From JAJPHW01 sp963771505 (GTDB taxonomy: Bacteria; Acidobacteriota; Terriglobia; Terriglobales; Acidobacteriaceae), in contig CAVYTO010000002.1 of NCBI GenBank assembly GCA_963771505.1, positions 1,054,001 through 1,118,000 of the forward strand: a stretch of DNA of 64,000 bases. Direction: 5' to 3'. Below the pieces are notes generated by a model. It made no database searches. It was not told the origin of the DNA and was given only the letters and a program-made list of their open reading frames with translations. Made by a program: the position numbers and the translations under genes. Shown piece by piece: positions 63,924 through 64,000 of this stretch. Positions within the stretch are counted from its first letter, which is position 1. Each line of letters opens with the position of its first letter.

Positions 63924-64000
63924 TTAAGCTTCCACCACTTCCGGCAGGTAAGGCAACGGCACTCCCTGGACAATTGCCGCTGGATTGCCTTCCACCAGCG
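63924..64000 (-). CDS. 3' end of a gene cut by the window edge
   Basis: A minus-strand frame enters from the right edge and ends with TAA at 63924-63926. The visible part, about 25 residues, reads LVEGNPAAIVQGVPLPYLPE and then VVEA, which looks like genuine protein. It is convergent with the patatin gene, 5 bases from its stop. The family cannot be identified from so short a piece. Confidence 0.5.
   Translation of the reverse strand, partial: LVEGNPAAIVQGVPLPYLPEVVEA

Overview
The window looks like a chromosomal segment of an Acidobacteriota bacterium, most likely class Terriglobia (Koribacter / Acidobacteriales-like). This is inferred from gene content: abundant CRTAC1/FG-GAP and TPR proteins, Oar-type TonB-dependent receptors with a carboxypeptidase regulatory domain, GWxTD and GloVer-type proteins, a B-type heme-copper oxidase, split ATP synthase genes and characteristic GTCATYCTGAGCGAA intergenic repeats. 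Base composition is moderately GC-rich and even, and I see no prophage, IS element or CRISPR array.

Layout. 1-6.4 kb (+): end of dnaK, a 57-residue protein, two hairpin-bearing repeats, dnaJ, then a secreted M1 metallopeptidase coupled to a polytopic membrane protein. 6.4-18.5 kb (-): amino-acid permease, EXORDIUM-like secreted protein, a tightly coupled three-gene set (pentaheme cytochrome-TPR membrane protein, CRTAC1 protein, TPR-CRTAC1 protein), and an amidase. 18.6-21.7 kb: rhodanese, GAF-like, PilZ and small hypothetical genes, and tRNA-Lys(CUU). 21.8-24.2 kb (-): compact ba3-type cytochrome c oxidase operon (IIa, II, I). 24.4-29.7 kb: lipoprotein, PAP2 phosphatase, flavin amine oxidase, HDOD regulator, a second PilZ protein, Ig-like surface protein. 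29.7-33.7 kb (-): two ABC-F ATPases around a small acidic protein.

33.7-40.0 kb (-): ATP synthase operon b', b, delta, alpha, gamma, beta, epsilon, without a and c. 40.3-42.2 kb (-): hfq-hflX. 42.3-54.1 kb: a urate-hydroxylase-like membrane domain, an Oar-type receptor, a second outer-membrane barrel protein with a GWxTD protein, a MacB/LolD-type ABC ATPase, a BNR-repeat secreted protein and a D,D-transpeptidase. 54.5-55.1 kb is a scar: an intact Phd-type antitoxin, a toxin gene broken after about seven codons, and the tail of a GloVer repeat protein. 55.1-59.0 kb (-): ftsQ-ftsA-ftsZ, the end of a dcw cluster. 59.1-62.8 kb (-): NUDIX hydrolase, VIT1/CCC1 transporter and a fused beta-oxidation enzyme. 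A patatin-like phospholipase (+) and the extreme 3' end of a minus-strand gene close the window.

Most of the window is housekeeping: chaperones, respiration, ATP synthesis, division, RNA chaperone. The strongest candidate for an undescribed system is the coupled cytochrome/CRTAC1 set at 8983-16982. Other points of interest are a PilZ gene that seems to start at ATT, long inverted repeats inside the atp operon, hairpin repeats between dnaK and dnaJ, and the toxin-antitoxin wreck beside ftsZ. All functions are read from motifs and general family knowledge; no database search was run.
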